6,132 bases of DNA, from the NCBI GenBank assembly GCA_029936295.1, contig JAPYTH010000051.1:1-6132 (forward strand), in the 5' to 3' direction. The DNA comes from TMED109 sp015660425. Its GTDB lineage: Bacteria > Pseudomonadota > Alphaproteobacteria > TMED109. This document shows positions 6,111 through 6,132 of this stretch, piece by piece; within the stretch, counting starts at the first letter, position 1; each line of letters begins with the position of its first letter. A program made the position numbers and the translations under genes. Below the pieces are notes generated by a model. The model had not been told where the DNA came from and ran no database searches. It saw only the letters and a list, made by a program, of their open reading frames with translations.

Positions 6111-6132
6111 GCGCCCGTAGCTCAGCTGGATA
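6111..6132 (+). tRNA. tRNA gene, 5' part only, probably tRNA-Arg
   Basis: The last 22 bases have the layout of a tRNA 5' end: seven-base acceptor strand GCGCCCG (6111-6117), T8-A9, a four-base D-stem strand GCTC (6120-6123), then a D loop beginning AGCTGGATA with the invariant A14 and GG pair. The anticodon lies beyond the window. This acceptor and D arm are those commonly seen in bacterial tRNA-Arg genes, so Arg is the best guess, but identity is not proven. It starts 18 bases after the panC stop with no terminator between, so panC transcripts may run into it. An AT-only stretch (6091-6110), including TATATT at 6094-6099, could provide its own promoter. Confidence 0.85.

Noticed and set aside
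1..6132. CRISPR arrays, insertion sequences, long direct or inverted repeats, attachment sites
   Set aside because: None was visible on reading; the tRNA at the right edge is cut off at its 5' part, so a tRNA-linked attachment site cannot be assessed.

Overview
The window is AT-rich (A+T clearly dominates, also at third codon positions), bacterial, gene-dense and reads with the standard code (TGA is used as a stop). The low-GC, short-spacer style and the gene families would suit a streamlined marine bacterium, perhaps an alphaproteobacterium. That assignment is inference from composition and gene style only; no rRNA or other decisive marker is present.

Layout: positions 1-5110 hold a tight minus-strand cluster, read right to left: an exported gamma-glutamyltranspeptidase (3347-5110), a PhyH-type Fe(II)/2-oxoglutarate dioxygenase (2555-3325), a homoserine-dehydrogenase-like NAD(P) oxidoreductase with a C-terminal SAF domain (1180-2535), a tandem left-handed beta-helix protein of gamma-carbonic-anhydrase type (98-1183), and the start of a small membrane protein that runs off the left edge (1-86). 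Gaps are 21, 19, -4 and 11 bases, so these five genes are very probably one operon. A 127-base intergenic region (5111-5237) separates it from the divergent plus-strand panC (5238-6092). After 18 more bases the first 22 bases of a tRNA gene, probably tRNA-Arg, reach the right edge.

How the genes may work together: PanC is a housekeeping enzyme of pantothenate/CoA synthesis and is probably unrelated to the operon apart from the shared promoter region. The operon combines one periplasmic gamma-glutamyl-bond enzyme with a cytosolic hydroxylase, a dehydrogenase and a hexapeptide-repeat enzyme. It looks like an accessory small-molecule pathway in which a gamma-glutamyl or amino-acid-like compound is released, hydroxylated and oxidised. 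No substrate can be read from the sequence.

The most interesting signal is in the tandem beta-helix protein. Each half has lost part of the gamma-carbonic anhydrase metal site, and the losses are complementary: the N half keeps zinc ligands 1 and 3, the C half keeps only ligand 2. In the archetype, ligands 1 and 3 come from one subunit and ligand 2 from its neighbour. The fused protein could therefore build complete sites only at interfaces between unlike halves.
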